A stretch of DNA of 64,000 nucleotides from Colius striatus (Eukaryota > Chordata > Aves > Coliiformes > Coliidae): positions 7,476,001 to 7,540,000 of the forward strand of contig NC_084774.1 of NCBI RefSeq assembly GCF_028858725.1, read 5' to 3'. The notes under the pieces were generated by a model. That model worked only from the letters and a program-made list of their open reading frames with translations. It was not told the origin of the DNA and did not search any database. Of the stretch, positions 13,524-26,695 are shown piece by piece (within the stretch, counting starts at the first letter, position 1; each line of letters starts with the position of its first letter). Both the position numbers and the translations under genes were made by a program.

Positions 13524-16500
13524 GTAAGTCATTGAAAGGCAGCTGGGTAATCACTGGTGGGATGCACTGTTCTTACCCCTATTCATTTTCCTCCGCTGTG
13601 ATAGATGATGCATTTGTCTGACTTGCTATGCTGCAGGTGTGCTGCCCATTCACTTAGAGTGGATCTCTCAGCCTGCATAGCTGGCACATACTGTAACTGT
13701 TTATATACTTTTTTTTTAGTGTCCTCATCATTCTGAGCTGAAGCAGATACCCATTACTTTCAACTGCTTTGCCTTTAGAAGAATAATGCAGGGGGAATAG
13801 CTGAGGCTCATTACTGGTAGTAAATTGTAAGCCAGTAGGTTTTAATGTTGCACAATAGTTGCCTGTCTTCCTTGTTTCAAAATAGTCTTTTGATTTGGAG
13901 CTGAGGAAGAAAAGTGACAAGGTGCTGGAAAGGATGAAAACAGTAAAATAATCATTCTGATAGCAAAGCACATGTTTGGAAGCCTGTGTATACTTTTGGT
14001 AGCACAGTTTGTTTTACTTCATCCGAGTCAGCATCCTAAAAGAATGCATTTTAGAAACAGTTTTTGACCCCAACATGCTTTAAGCCACAATGCAAAGCAG
14101 AGGGATCCTTAGGTCAGAACTGTGAGGAGTGACTTGTCTCCCATTCAGGTTCCTGTACTTCAATTATTTGAAGCCACATATAGAGATCATAATAATTTTA
14201 TTAAGATGACTGTTCATGGGAATCTTTCCAGGTGAAAAAGCCCCAGTATTTAAAAAAGGAGGTAATATATACTATTAGATTCCGTGCTTCTAGGTATGAG
14301 GCCAAAATGTTTGTGTACCTAAAATGTGCTCTGTTTAAGCCAAGCACCAGACTTGGCGTCGCTTTGTGCACTCTCTCTAGTCGTATGTGATATTCCAAGT
14401 ACACCACCCTGCTCAGATGCCAGGGTAGTCCAAAGGCACTCTCAATTAATGGGATTCTGGTGTTAAATAAGTTACAGGCTGTAAATTAAGAGAGACTTTC
14501 TTTAGCTTTAGAAGTAGGCTAATCCTGGAAAGGCATCACAGATCTGTGCTGAAGGTTGGAAATAGTAATGAGGCACAGGCTGCGATAGCAATCTCGTCAC
14601 TCGAAAGCTGTGATGTACCTTATCTCTTCCGTGAGCTGCTGTCTCCAGGGGAATATTCCTGCTACACCAGCACAGGTCTGTGGCTTGGAGTTCTGCCTCC
14701 ACTACAAGATGCAGAGAATTAATGATTACGTTCAGTCCCTTGGCAATGTGGGGCAAGAATCTGCTTTCATACAGAGTAGAAATATTTCCTTTTTATATTT
14801 ACATAGCTTACCCTCCTGGGAAGGGGTGTAATTCTCCACAAAGGTCTGTATTCTCTATTTGCATACGCTGGCTGCTTTGACTGGGCTTTTCTAGAGAGAG
14901 AATATTTCTCCCAACACAATGTTGCACCCATATAAGTGCTGGTTTACCCTGAAGGCAAGCATCATGTAGCTATCATAGCTCAGCAAAGGAGGAAACAATC
15001 CTGTCTTGCAGTCATATGTCTTTATTAGAACAAGCCTAACATTTGGTAATCCAACCTCCAGCCCTGGCAGAATGTCTTCACCAGCCTCTCTGCCAGGAAT
15101 GGGACAATTTCTCCTGTTCTCTGAAAAGTGGGATTAAGTGGTTCCTGGAAGCTTTGTTCTTAGGTGGGATAAGTGATCTCCTGTGGAAAGCCGTTTGGAA
15201 TTGCAGCTATCTGGGTTGAGCCACAAGTGATAAGCAAACAGGACCCAGAGAACAAAAAGCTAAAAGGGCTCTATTCTCTTGAAACATAGTGGGAGGGTAG
15301 TTCCTCTGCTTTCTTTTTCATCAGCAAAGAAAGGGATTGTTTGGGGAATAGTTTTGAGGGACAGAAATGTATTCTGCTAAATCAGTTTTCTCTTGACCTC
15401 TGTGTTTTGCTGTAGCTGTATTCCCAGGGAGGCAAAAATGAAGATTGATGTGAATGTGTTAGCAAGTTTGTTTTCTGTTTAATGCTGTATTTGTGACTGG
15501 TGCAGATACTCCTAGCCAGAGACAGTTTTCACTAGTGACTGTCAAAAACCTGCTTTTCAGCAAGACAAGGTTGCTCTTGTTCTTCCTCCCCATAAATCTC
15601 TTCAGTATGGTTACACAGGGCAGAAAATAGATTCAAAACCTGATATTCCAAGAAGGCTTGTTTCTCAACTTCATGTGTTTTTATAATGCTTTTCAATTTA
15701 AGGACTAAAGGGATAACTTCCGAAGGTGACACTCTGAAATGATGAAAGATACGGTGAAACTTTGCTGCAGAAGGCCCAAACACCTGCTCTCTGTCCCAGA
15801 AATGTGACCTTCAGAAGTGATGCTCCTTGCCTGCTTTGATGTTTGTTGTGGTGAGCCAGTGGCAGGCAGCTACAGCTGCTCTGTGCCACTGCAAACTGTT
15901 GCAGTTGAAGAATTGTCTGTAGTACATGATTTTTAAGCAGTGCTGCCTTTCATCAGGGCCTGACATGCAGTTGGGTTATTTTTTTACAGAGAGGCTTATT
16001 ATGTAGGGATGTACTTCTCAGATATGCTGGGCCCTCCTTCAACAATATATTCCCTTTAGGGTTTTATCAGAATATGAATACTGAGGATTAGCTGCTGTAA
16101 AAGATGCATCTCCAGGACTTTAAGCTCCTCCAGCATGCCAGTAAGTGCTGGCAGTGTCAACACACTGCTTCGTTTAATTTTTTGCCATACAAAAAGTCCC
16201 CCAGCTGTATTATCCAGCTTTTATACTGCACAGTGGTTGTGCAATACTGGAGGAAATGGATATAATAAAGCTCCATGTGAGGCTTCATAGAAGGGAAAGG
16301 TGATACTTATTCTAAACAAAACTGTTCTCAGTCATTCAGCCTTCTAGGTTTCACTCACTCTCACCATGCCATGCAGGCACCAAGCCTCCTGCTTCCAGGT
16401 GCTCTAGCCAAGCTTTGTTTCATGCTGTAGGGAGGACAGGAACACCATCTGTCAGACCCTCACTATGTCTTCTGAGTTGTTCTTCACAACAGATTGGTCC

Positions 16501-19500
16501 TTGGACTATTTTTTTCCCCACTTTCTAGGATTTAACTGTTGCTATGATCTTTCGCTTTGGGATCTGCTCTTTTTGGTTCCTTGTTTTGGAGGATCTTTCT
16601 GACCTCAGTCTCCTTTCAGAGAGGCTGTGGAAGTGATATGCTGTCTAACCTTGCTGTCATCCTCCTGTTGTTGGAGGACAGCTCTGCTGCTGACAGGTTG
16701 GTTGTGCTTTCACACACACAGATGTTTCCATTCATAATTCATCCAGACCAATCTTAGTACTGGTTACAAATCTCTACAGCAGTGAGTAGTTTCTTCTATG
16801 TATGTGCTTAAAAATCGGCATGAGAAGACAGTTACTGTAGCAAATGCCTACTAGGTAGTCTCAGGACACTAAGATTACTGCAAGGGTGAAATTCCAAATG
16901 CAGAAATAACTCCCAAACAGACCCCTGAGATTCCACAGAGCTGCAGCTCCATCCTGACTCTTGCACAACCTACATCTTGTGTTGGTTGGGTTTAGCAGCA
17001 GCTGCAAGAGACCATGTACAATGTTCAGAAAGCAATAGATTCTGGTCTTTTGTGTAACTTGTTTCATCCAACCAGTTTTCTTTCTGATAGTGGAGCAGAA
17101 AACCAAAAATGGACCCGGAGCAAAAGACTGGTAGCTGCCATAATTCCTGATAAGTGGTATTTGTCACTCTGTTCTTGTTGGCTACAACAAGATGATTAAT
17201 TTATGGAGAGCTAAGGTTCAGAAAAGCACAGCAGGTAATGACTAGCAAAGACTGCGGAACACTCTTGCAGTATCTGAACTGAGCAGGAAAGCAACCTGTT
17301 GGTAGCCAGATCATCTCTCCCTTCCTGTCATGAGGGCAGCAGCAGCCAAGTCCCACCTGAAGCTGCTGCCATGATGAGGGCTGGAGGCAGGATGCAGCCT
17401 GGCATGTGTGTAAGGACATCCTATGCTTCTCTGCTTCCTTCTGTCTCCTGCTGTTCCTGCAACGCTACACAGCAATAACTAAGAGGAAACTGGAGAAAAT
17501 ACTGGCCTGGCTTGTGACCATATGGCTATGGGTAGATTCACTTTCCTTCACCAAAAATTATCTGTTGTCATTTGAGAATTAGCAAAAGAATTGGTTCCTC
17601 AAGGCAGCATTCAGGAGACTGACATCGTATCTATTCACTGAGGGCCTCTCTCCTGGGGGTAGGCAGGGATGACAGTGACAAAGACACTTCCAGACTTTTC
17701 TGGCTAATTATCTGTAGGGCTGTCCTTTTAAATAAGCCCTTTTTAGAATTGTAACAAAATGTGGAGTTAATGTTCAGGCTGTAAGAAATCAAAGCATTTC
17801 AAGATGGAAGCCAGGAAAGGCATGGAGATTGTTTCTGTAATATGCCAAGCAATTAGTCATTTCAGCAACAGCACATCCTTTTGTGCTGTTAAGCTTGACC
17901 AGCACAGCTCAGAGAGGAAGTGACCTTGAGAGCTGTAGTTACAGCATTAAGTACAGTGAATCCCACCTTCAGGAACCTCTTGGGAAGAGACAGAATGGCT
18001 CTGAAGGCAGGTAGCTGTCTTCAATTCAATGCATCTGAGATGACTAGTGATTGCTAAAAATGAAGCTAGCCTGGTAAGGTGGGGAAGGGAAAGGAGGAGG
18101 TCTTTGTACATCACTCACTGCATAGTTTTTATAGCACTGTTGAGGTGGCAGAATTCATACAGCAGAAGGAATCGGATACAGCAGCAGAGTACAGTGTGTT
18201 ACAGCACATACGACAGCACGTCACAGGGCTAAAAATGATACAGAAAGTGGAATGGCCAGGAAAGAAGCAGAACTTAGTGAGAGGCAAAGACTGGGGATAT
18301 TGCCTGATAAGGAGGAGGTGTGTGGCTGGTGGGGTTAGGTTGGGGTTGGGTCCTGCAGGGATAGATGCTCAGGGTAAGTCTTTCCAGCTAAGGTGAAGGT
18401 TCCTGCAGCATTCACGTCGACAGGGTGTGGGGCTGTGTGCCCAGTCTCTTGATGAGGTTGTCAGATGTGTATTGCATTAATAATTCCTCATGTGCACCAT
18501 AAATGCTTTAAAGATGGGGCAGTGGACATTAAATTAGCCAGTTCTGCCTTCCTCCTTAACTGATAGGTATCTACTTGGCTGCTGCGTGTAAGATGCAATT
18601 TAAAAGACCTTAACATGCAATATGGATGAGTGTGATTGTTACACAGTACATTACTGCTCCCTGAGATTGCAGTTCTGATGGGGTTTTTTAATGCTCAAAT
18701 AAAATAACTGTCAAATATGTTATCAGTCTCAGAGGACATCCCCCCTCCTTTCTGAACGAGGGAAGTGTGTGTTGCTGTGCCTGGTTTTTAAAGGCAGAGC
18801 TGCAGAACTCAGCTTTGCATTAGACATCTAGCAAGTTTGGTAGTTCACCTCTGCAAGTCAAACCATTCAGCTGCAGGGCTGTGTTTAGGCAACTTGGTTA
18901 TTAATTTCAACTTCATGCCCTAAGAGTACAAAAGTCTTTTACAAAATACTGGCAAGAACAGAGCAACGTTTTCAGAAGCCAGAACCCAAACACATCCCAT
19001 TATGTACTAGACACAGTGGAGCAGCTCTTTAAGAGGGTATCACTTCTGAAGGCAAATAGGTGGTTCTGTGAATAGTGTGAGTAAATCCATGAAAAGCAGA
19101 AAAAGAAATCTTACCTTCTGAAAACAGCTGTTCTCTAAATGGCTCTGTTGAAGCTATCTGGCTTCGCCATTACCCCACCTGGCTGAACCCACAGCAGAGG
19201 AGCAGTGGGATCTGCACAAGTCACGCTGTGCAGGTGTCAGAGAGAGGCAGTAATGGGGATGTGGTCCAAGGGGATACACACAGCAAGTCTTTCGGGTGTT
19301 GTTCCTAGTCTGTGAAGGAAGCAGGAGATGAATACCTCCCTCTGCATTTCTTCTGCACACACAGCAGCCAGTGCTGTGGCCGTTACGAGCTGGTACAATT
19401 GAGATCAGTCTCAAAATCTTGTAAGATAGAATTAAACAGTGCCATTTTAAGGGTGAAAGAAAGGAAACGGGCTGGTCTGTGCACTGAACTGGTAACTCTT

Positions 19501-19569
19501 AACTCAAGCTCAGTCATGCTGAAGGTGTGTAAAGAGAAAGGGCTTGGAAAAAGATGAGGCAGGCTTGGA

Positions 19570-19765
19570 AGAAGATTTGGAAAGAAAAAGTAAAGCCCAA
19601 GAGTAAATTCTTCTAGGGAGAGTTTTTAAGACCAGATTAGACAAGCAGCTGTCCCAAATGATGTAAATAAGGCTGTTCTGGCCTTGGGATGTGGATGTGG
19701 ACTGGGTGACCTCTGGAGATACCTTTTTACTGTAGCTCCTGCCAGTTTCACAAGGATTTGACAAG
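19570..19765 (+). mobile_element. Old CR1-like 3' fragment
   Basis: Contains GTTTTTAAGACCAGATTAGA and GGACTGGGTGACCTCTGGAG, matching the order of the CR1 3' consensus (a 'caaggccaggttgga' block, then 'ggttggactagatgacct'). It is diverged and lacks a clean 3' octamer tail, so it predates the other copies in the window. Confidence 0.55.
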
Positions 19766-20461
19766 CTGATTGTGCAGACACTTGCAGCAGCATAATGATA
19801 TACCTGGCATCCAGAGTCCCAGAAGCAATTTAAAAATAGATTTAGAAAAGAGGTCGGACAAACTCCACATGGACAGGGAGAGAAATTAATGACACGTTTC
19901 CCTTCAATGTGTCTGTGCTATTACACACTCTGCATGCTGATGTGCAGCCAGTGACAGAGCCTGAGCAGAGCCATGGATGTGGTAGGAGAGGGAGCAGCAC
20001 AGGTACTCTGACTGGTCTTTGTGCCACTTTTGTATTGACATCAAGCATTATGCAGCTAGGCATTCAAACCTTGATCAGTTTACAAGCCAGCTGTGGTAAA
20101 GTTAGTTCTCCATCTGAACATCTGTGTAGAGTAGCCATGAAGGAACCCGCTGCATGATGCTCTGTGGAGAGGAAGGACACGGAGCTTTGCAAGGGGATAG
20201 GTCGGGAAATGCTGCTACCTTGAAAGAGCAAAGAATCAAGCAGCTGGCAAAGAGCCTTTAAGCCACTCTTAAATGACACTCCAGAGGACAGATTTCATCT
20301 GCTGTGAGCCGTGACATGCAGTGCAGGAGCAGTCTTCAGAGACTGCTGCACACATTTCCTAAATCATCAGGATTATGAAGGCTGTGCATAAAAAAAGAAC
20401 ATCTAGGCAATCTCAGCCCCAGTTTGAGCACACGGTTCTGAAGACTGAGTGAACACACTGG

Positions 20462-20467
20462 TTTATT
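20462..20467 (-). terminator. AATAAA downstream of the antisense ORF
   Basis: Minus-strand AATAAA 36 nt beyond the stop of the 218-codon ORF, followed by CCAGTGTGTTCACTC, which provides a modest GT-rich element. It is suggestive only in combination with the ORF. Confidence 0.3.
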
Positions 20468-20502
20468 CTGCATATAAATATGTCACAAAAGAACTACATG
20501 GT

Positions 20503-21159
20503 TTATGCAGCCACGTTTTTCACGAGGTAGGTCACGGTCCTGAGGTACATGTTCTGCATGGGGATGGCTCCCCGGTTGGGCTCAGGGCTCTGCCTGCCCA
20601 CTGCTGCCTTGCAGGACTGTGTCTGCGGGGTCTTGTCTCCCTCTCGTGGGTGTCCAGACGACTGCAATAAGAGCAGATGTCCCCTGCTTGTCCCCGGGTG
20701 TCCGTGCTGCCCCGTGGATGCTTCTGCATGGTGTGGAAGCATCTCTGCTAGCTGGCTGCTGTGCCTGGGACAGGCTGGGCTTCGAAATAGTTCTTTTATC
20801 CATGTGTCTGAAATGGGCTTTGCAGCCTGTGCTGAGCCTTGGGGTGGAGCTGGTAACTGTGCAAACAACATTGATGTCCATGTGGGTTTCTGCTGATGCT
20901 TCTCTGCAGTGGTGGGCTCGGGATCAATAGTATCCAGAAACCCATCCTGCTGCTGCCCCTGCTCTGCCTCCTTACCTCCAGGACCATGTTCTGTGGGTCC
21001 TCCAGCAAAATGCCCTTCATTTGTCCTTGAGAACCTGGAGGTGTCACTGACCTCCCTGTGCTCCCCCTGGGCCTTCAGGTCAATAAGAGTCACATTCAAA
21101 TTACAATCAATTCCACAGCAAACCTCTGTAACCTTTAACTTCATTAAAGTCATTCTCAT
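20503..21159 (-). CDS. Unrecognised 218-aa ORF antisense in RIMS4 intron 2 (tentative)
   Basis: This is the longest open frame in the AT-to-moderate-GC part of the window, read opposite to RIMS4. It starts MRMTLMKLKVTEVCCGIDCN, has a hydrophilic Gly/Gln/Pro/Ser-rich middle (GGPTEHGPGGKEAEQGQQQD), and ends NMYLRTVTYLVKNVAA. There is no signal peptide, no membrane helix and no domain I know. An in-frame TGA lies immediately before the ATG. The acceptor-like CTCTGCTTTGCCACAG sits 4 bases upstream of that ATG on the minus strand. The stop is followed 36 nt later by AATAAA and then GTGTGTTC. A 218-codon run by chance is unlikely but not excluded over 64 kb, so this is a candidate only, possibly a single-exon or last-exon gene. 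Confidence 0.25.
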   Translation of the reverse strand: MRMTLMKLKVTEVCCGIDCNLNVTLIDLKAQGEHREVSDTSRFSRTNEGHFAGGPTEHGPGGKEAEQGQQQDGFLDTIDPEPTTAEKHQQKPTWTSMLFAQLPAPPQGSAQAAKPISDTWIKELFRSPACPRHSSQLAEMLPHHAEASTGQHGHPGTSRGHLLLLQSSGHPREGDKTPQTQSCKAAVGRQSPEPNRGAIPMQNMYLRTVTYLVKNVAA

Positions 21160-24100
21160 TCAGCTGTGGCAAAGCAGAGGAACAGAGAAGAGAGAACTGA
21201 TTTATTTTTCCTGCTCAAAAGGCTGTACTGGCCTCACTCAGAGGAAGATTTGTGCCCTTTGGACAAAAGGCTGACAAGTGTCACTTGTTAATCCTTTCTG
21301 CCTGTGGCTGCTTGTCAGCAGATGGTCCTGCTGCAGCCCCTGCTCCTGGGGCATTGCTGGTTATGACAGTTGCTGTTTGCAAGTCAGCTGCAAAATGCTC
21401 CCTCTTTGTTTCTCCAGCTATTTTTAGCAGTTCTTTTTAGATGGCAATAAAACAGAAGACATCTTGTAGTGGTGATAACCAGGTTGTAGTCATGTCTCAC
21501 CTTAAGAGGGAGGTCTGGTTGATGATGGGAAGGGAAGGGCTTTCCAGAGGCACTCCAGGGCATGTGAAACCACTCATCTGGCTGTCACCCAAGATGGAGC
21601 TGCCAGTGTCACCTGCCCTGGGTCCCTTTGTGGGCACATCTTCCTGCCAGCACATCCAGCCTGTGGTGCTTCAGCTGGATGGATGGCTGCTGAATCAAGG
21701 GCAGATGAGGAATGACTTGGTTTCTTTAGAGCTCGGTCAGGAAAAGTCTTCTGAGCCTGCAGCATGCAGCAGAGTGACAGGGGAGGGCTCTTGGGAGCAC
21801 TAGGGCTGTGTTTAAAGACCTGAAAGAAGTCCTAGTCATCCCTGGAGCTTTGTTCCTCCCTTCAGCTTCAAGCAAAGCAAGTCTGTCCCACCAATCTCAG
21901 AATCACACTGTATGCAGCCCCCTCACCTCGACATCCCAGCCTCTGTCTGAGCATTTGACAGTCAGAGCTTACTGAGCTGGGTTTGAACATCCTAAATTTA
22001 GCTGATGCAGCTAAATGGTTCCTGCTGTTTCTAATTCACATTCATACTAGATTTCTGCAGTTTTATTTTCCCCTTCCCTCTCCTCTCAAGGGAGAAGCAA
22101 TGGCTTTCTTGGAGGTAGCTTATTATTTTTCCAGACAGAAATTGTTTCCATTCCAGGGTTATTGGCAATACCCAAATATATGTCTAGGAATTGGTCAAAG
22201 CCAAGGAGCTTGATTTAGAGCTGCTGCTTCTAATATCTAATAAAGCAGGACTGCAAAAGGTCAGCTTCTGTGCAGTTTAGCAGCCAGTCCCACCAGCTGA
22301 TGGCATAATCCAGTAAAGGATTAATTCCCTACATTTTCCCATCCCCATCAAATATAACAGCAGTGGAGAACATTAACTGTCTAACCTAATACTGAGTTTT
22401 GTATAGTCCTAGTAAACCTATTAACTGAGGCTGTTGTTCAAACTGCTGGAGCCTTGACCTTGGCCTGTGTGTTTAAGTGGGCTTTTGCTGTTCCTCTCAA
22501 GAGATCAGCTTCGATGCTACAAAGCAGCAGCAGCTTCCTTCCAGCAGCAGCTCAGACTGCTCTCAGGGGGAGCCCATGCTTGTGGCACAGCCCTGGTCCC
22601 TGCAGCACCGTCCTGCTCTCTCCCTGGAATTTGCACTGAGGAACATCCAGCCCTCTGCCTGGAACAGCAACGTTTGCTGTGCTATAAACACTTCAGTTGC
22701 TGTTGGTTCCCCTGTAGACCAACAGTACCCGTTCTTGAGCTCTTTAACATTGCTCTTTGTGCTTTCCTGCTCTTTTGCCTCGTGTTTGAATATTGTGACT
22801 GTAGCTGCAGCACCCACTGCTGCCTTAGCAGGTGCCATTGTTTGCTCCTGAGCTGCCCCAGCTGCTGAGCACAGCTTTGGCAGCAGCCTGAAGGAGAGAG
22901 GGGTGAGCTGGGGCACAGGAGGTTTCTCTCCACACACACATCAAGCACAGATAAATATCTGGTATCATGCCTTCAGCATAGTTCTCTCTGCAGCAGGTAG
23001 GGGGAAATGGCCTTCTGTGGCAAGTTTTGGAGTCATTTGGAGTACTCAGGGCCCAGAAAGGTCTCTGCCACTCTGCTGCAAACAGAGTTCACCTTGGAGA
23101 GGGAATGACTCTGAGACCTGGTTCTGGGTGTGCTGTGGGCCCTCACAGCACTGGGCTTTGCTCAGTCCCAGGCTTCCCCCTGCTCCTCAGCATCTTGTTA
23201 ATGAGCTCAAGTATCTGTTTTGAGCACAGCAGTGAACATTTCCCTGGAGGGTTGTGAGTTGTCTTGCCAGGTTGTTATTTACAGGCTCCTTCAGGTCACA
23301 TGTTCCCCAGGGTGGGAGTGAGGCTCCAGCCTGGCCCATTTATCTTCCATGAGTTGAGGAAAAGAAAGGAAACATTTACCTTCTGGCTGATGGTCTGTTC
23401 ATCTCCTGCTGAAGCTGCTGTCTTTGTCAGATCTCCTTTTTCTTGAACTATGTTGGGTTCTCTAAGCACTAGTTTTCATCCTTTTTTGACTCTCTCAGGG
23501 CAATTCAAAATGTCTGAGCTAGCAAAGTCAACGAGTCTCTCTGGTCCTTGTGTGCACCAGGACTCACTTCTTCCCTCCTTGTATGGGCAAATCATGAGCC
23601 TGATAAGCCTGTCTGGCTCCAGTCTCCCCCTTCCCCTTCACTGCCCATCACATGTTCCAGTCCCTGCAGGTTTGCCGGTCGTGGGACGGTCTGTGTACAG
23701 TGTGTCCTCAGGAGCCTGGCTACAAACCCAGCACCTCTGCCCTGGTCCTGTGCTCAGGGTGCTGCTGTCTGGAGAGAGATGGATGCCCCTTGGGGCCAGC
23801 AGACACCAGCTGGATGCTAGGGCAGGAGTTGGGTACCCACAGGGAGCAGGGTCCCTGTGGGAGGAATGTACCTTGTTTTCAGTGTCAGGAACTCCTCTGA
23901 GGCACAAAAACCCCTTAAGACTTCTCTGCAATTAATGTCAATTACAAACCACTGTTGTATCTCAAAATATCACCTGGGGTGTTTGTGCAACCAGTTAGAT
24001 GCAGGCTGAAAAAAGCCCACCAAAGCAGGGAGAATCCCCCCTGTGCAGAGCCCCTGGCTGCCAGGATGCCAAGACACCCTCCTCCCTATTCCCAGGGGTG

Positions 24101-24644
24101 ACATTTGTAAGGAGCTCAAGGGCAGGTTTTTCCATGCTGATGGCTCAGCTGTGTAGCAGTGATCCCCAGGTTCATCAAAGAGCCAGGTCAGTGGCGAAGG
24201 GAGGTGCAGTGCTCCTGAGGTAAAGGCTGGCTCTTTGATTCAGTGCCCCTGTCACAGTGAGCTGAGCCAACCTGTCACGAGGACACGTGCTAGTGATGGG
24301 TCTGTGGCGAGATGCTGAGGTGTGTGTGCTGCAGAAATAAGTATTCCCTGGGGGCTGAGACTAGGTCTGCAAATAGCTAATGAGAGCTGAAATCCTAACC
24401 TGAAATTAACATTTTTCTGGCTGAACAGGGTTGAAAGTCTTTTCTAAATGTACCTGGCTTGCAGGGGGGAATCAATGAATCTTTGTGACTGACTCAGCGT
24501 CAGAGCCTGCAGGGTTCCTCTCCAGCTTCACTGCCATGCAGCCTCCTCATGGCACCCCTTCTAAGAAGCCAGTTTAGGGGAGCTGCATTGTTAAGTGGGT
24601 ACTTATTCCCTGATAGGGAGGTTTTGAAAAGTGGAGGAGGTTTA

Positions 24645-24930
24645 TAATCACAGAATCTCAAGGGCTGGAAGGGGCCTTGAAAGCTCATCCAGTGCAACCC
24701 CCTGCCAGAGCAGCACCACCTAGAGTAGGGCACACAGGAACATGTCCAGGTGGGTTTGGAATGTCTCCAGAGAAGGAGACTCAACAGCCCTTCTGGGCAG
24801 CCCCATCCAGTGCTCCTTCACCTCAACAGGGAAGAAGTTTTTCCTTGTGTTTCTTTGGAACCTCTTGTGTTCCAACTTGTACCCATTGCCCCTTGTCCTG
24901 TCATTGGCTATTGTTGAGAATTCTCCTGGT
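24645..24930 (-). mobile_element. CR1 LINE 3' fragment
   Basis: Minus-oriented CR1: the left edge ATCACAGAATCTCAAGGGCT is the reverse complement of a CR1 3' end. It continues with GCTCATCCAGTGCAACCCCC, CATGTCCAGGTGGGTTTGGA, and TTGTGTTCCAACTTG and CCCTTGTCCTGTCATTGG. It is 5'-truncated and lies in RIMS4 intron 2. Confidence 0.92.
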
Positions 24931-25164
24931 ACAGACTAATGAGTTTTGAAAAAATCTTTCTGTGGAAGGCAGCTACCAATGAGCATTTCAGGGTATGATC
25001 CACCAAACTCCTGATGCTTTCCAGCCCTGTCACCCCTGCTAGGCATGAACTCTGCCCGCACAGGTGAGCTTTTCCATCTAGCCCATATGTTAGTCTTTAT
25101 TGCCCAAATCAAACACTTAGTGGACATGAGGGAATGTCTGATGCATCTCCTCCATCAAGTAGGA

Positions 25165-25600
25165 AAATCATAGAATCACACCATGGTAGGGGTTGGAAGG
25201 GACCTTTATTGCTCATCCAGTCCAACCCTCTGCTAAAGCAGGTCCCACCTACATCAGGTCACACAGGAACGTGTCCAGGTGGGTTTCAAAACCTCCAGAA
25301 GCGGAGCCTCCATCCCCTCCCTGGGCAGCCTAGGCCAGACTCCTTCACATGAGCAGCAAAAAAATCTTTCCCTTGTATTTAAGTGGAACTTCTTGTGTTC
25401 CAGCTTATGTCTATCAGCCCTTGTCCTGTCACTGGAGACAACAGGAAAAAATGCCACCTCATCTTCTTGACATACACTTTTTAAGTACTTGTGTTAATGA
25501 GATTCCCCCTCAGCCTCTCAGAAGCTAAACAAGCTAAACAGCCCCAGGCCCCACAGCCTTTCCTCATGGGAAACACATTCCAGTCCTGTGCTGGAGTGGT
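25165..25600 (-). mobile_element. CR1 LINE 3' fragment
   Basis: Minus-oriented CR1 starting with ATCATAGAATCACACCATGG and GGGGTTGGAAGGGACC, followed by the usual CCAGGTGGGTTTC, CTCCCTGGGCAGCCT, CTTGTCCTGTCACTGG and a diverged interior (CCCCCTCAGCCTCTC, GCTAAACAGCCCC, CACAGCCTTTCCTCA). The distal end is ill-defined. It lies 235 bp from the preceding copy in the same orientation. Confidence 0.92.
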
Positions 25601-26582
25601 GTGTGGCAGCTTCCCCAGAAGCAGAGCACAAAGTCTGGGGCAGTGGCCTGGGTACCTCAGCACAAAGCTCCTGACCTGTGTTTCAGCAGCTATGTCATGG
25701 CTTGGCAGATGCCTACAGGACAAATGTAGGTGTCAAATGGTGGTCTTAAGCCTCCTCCTTACCATTCAGAACAAATTTTCCCACAAGCTGTGATATAGCT
25801 GTGTAAATCAGGGTACAGCTGGGGAAACCTTGGTTTGTATCAGTGTACAACTGGATTTGACCTTTCTGCATTCCTTCACCCATGTCCAGAGCAGTAACAA
25901 GCACCTGTAGGCATGCCATAGACCAGCCTCAGGTGCCTGGTGAATGGATTCAGAAGCTGTATCCCTCTGACACCTTTTGTTTTGCTGCAGTGACTGTGGC
26001 AGAGGCATTGAGGGTGTTTGAGGGTGTCATGCATCAGTATTATGATCCATGATCACTTCAGACACAGTTGTGGAAGCAGATGTGAAAAACACATGTGATG
26101 AGATGCTTCTGAGGTTGAGCAGTAAGAAATGAGCCTCTCTGGTCAAGAAGGGATTGCTCTGAGTGATAAATGAATAGGGAACTGAGTACCAATAGGGCTG
26201 ATCCCAGCATCCTCATCTCCCTGGGAAGGAACCAGTTACCAAGAGAGTTCCTATAAGCTATACCAGGAAACTGCTCAGATTATAATGCTACCTGGAAGAG
26301 GTGACAGCCTGCATATGAGCCAGAGAAGGCAGAGATTTTCCTTACAGACAATTAGTTACAGTTAAACAAGTGCTAACCAACTGGTGACTGCAACCATTCC
26401 TAAGGGTTTTTTGTACAAGGGACTTTCGGTGGATTCCATGTAACCAACTGCCTGGAAATTGATGAGTTTTGCAGTAGAAAGGCTTCTGGAGGTGTGACTC
26501 ATTTCAAAGATGTATTAAATCTAGTTCTTTGGTTGCCTTAGAATGCAAGTTAACCACTTGCCAAAATCAATTCCTTTTGCAG

Positions 26583-26695
26583 CCTGAATTTCAGTGGAGT
26601 CCATCTGGCGTCTGCTGGGCAGTTCAGCGACTTCCTGGGCAGCATGGGCCCTGCACAGTTTGTTGGGCGTCAGACCTTGGCCACCACCTCGATGG
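26583..26695 (+). CDS. RIMS4: RIMS4 coding exon 3
   Basis: The 113-nt exon continues the linker just before the C2 domain. It reads (N)LNFSGVHLASAGQ, then FSDFLGSMGPAQFVGRQTLA, then TTSMG. The segment from FSDFLG to the end is the RIM-family stretch preceding C2B. The first residues (FSGVH) differ from the mammalian form as I recall it, while the rest is nearly invariant. Acceptor TTTTGCAG and donor GGTAAG are both good, and the phase (1 nt in, 1 nt out) matches exons 2 and 4. Confidence 0.96.

Larger units (their letters stand above)
13524..26582 (+). other. RIMS4: RIMS4 intron 2, 13.1 kb
   Basis: GTAAGT donor at 13524 and TTCCTTTTGCAG acceptor ending at 26582. The intron holds an old CR1 fragment near 19.6 kb, two better preserved minus-strand CR1 copies at 24.6 and 25.2 kb, and an antisense 218-codon ORF at 20503-21159 listed separately. 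GC content rises in 20.5-24 kb, where several overlapping frames stay open for 120-160 codons on both strands. None of these resembles a protein I know, and I call no other gene. Confidence 0.85.

Noticed and set aside
22467-22937. Three overlapping ORFs of 124-133 codons on both strands in RIMS4 intron 2
   Set aside because: Low-complexity Cys/Ser/Ala translations with no 3' signal or domain; all frames are simply poor in stops here.
23450-23935. 161-codon ORF, with a Cys-rich alternative frame resembling a zinc finger
   Set aside because: The Cys spacing does not fit a known finger, and the overlapping frames indicate chance.
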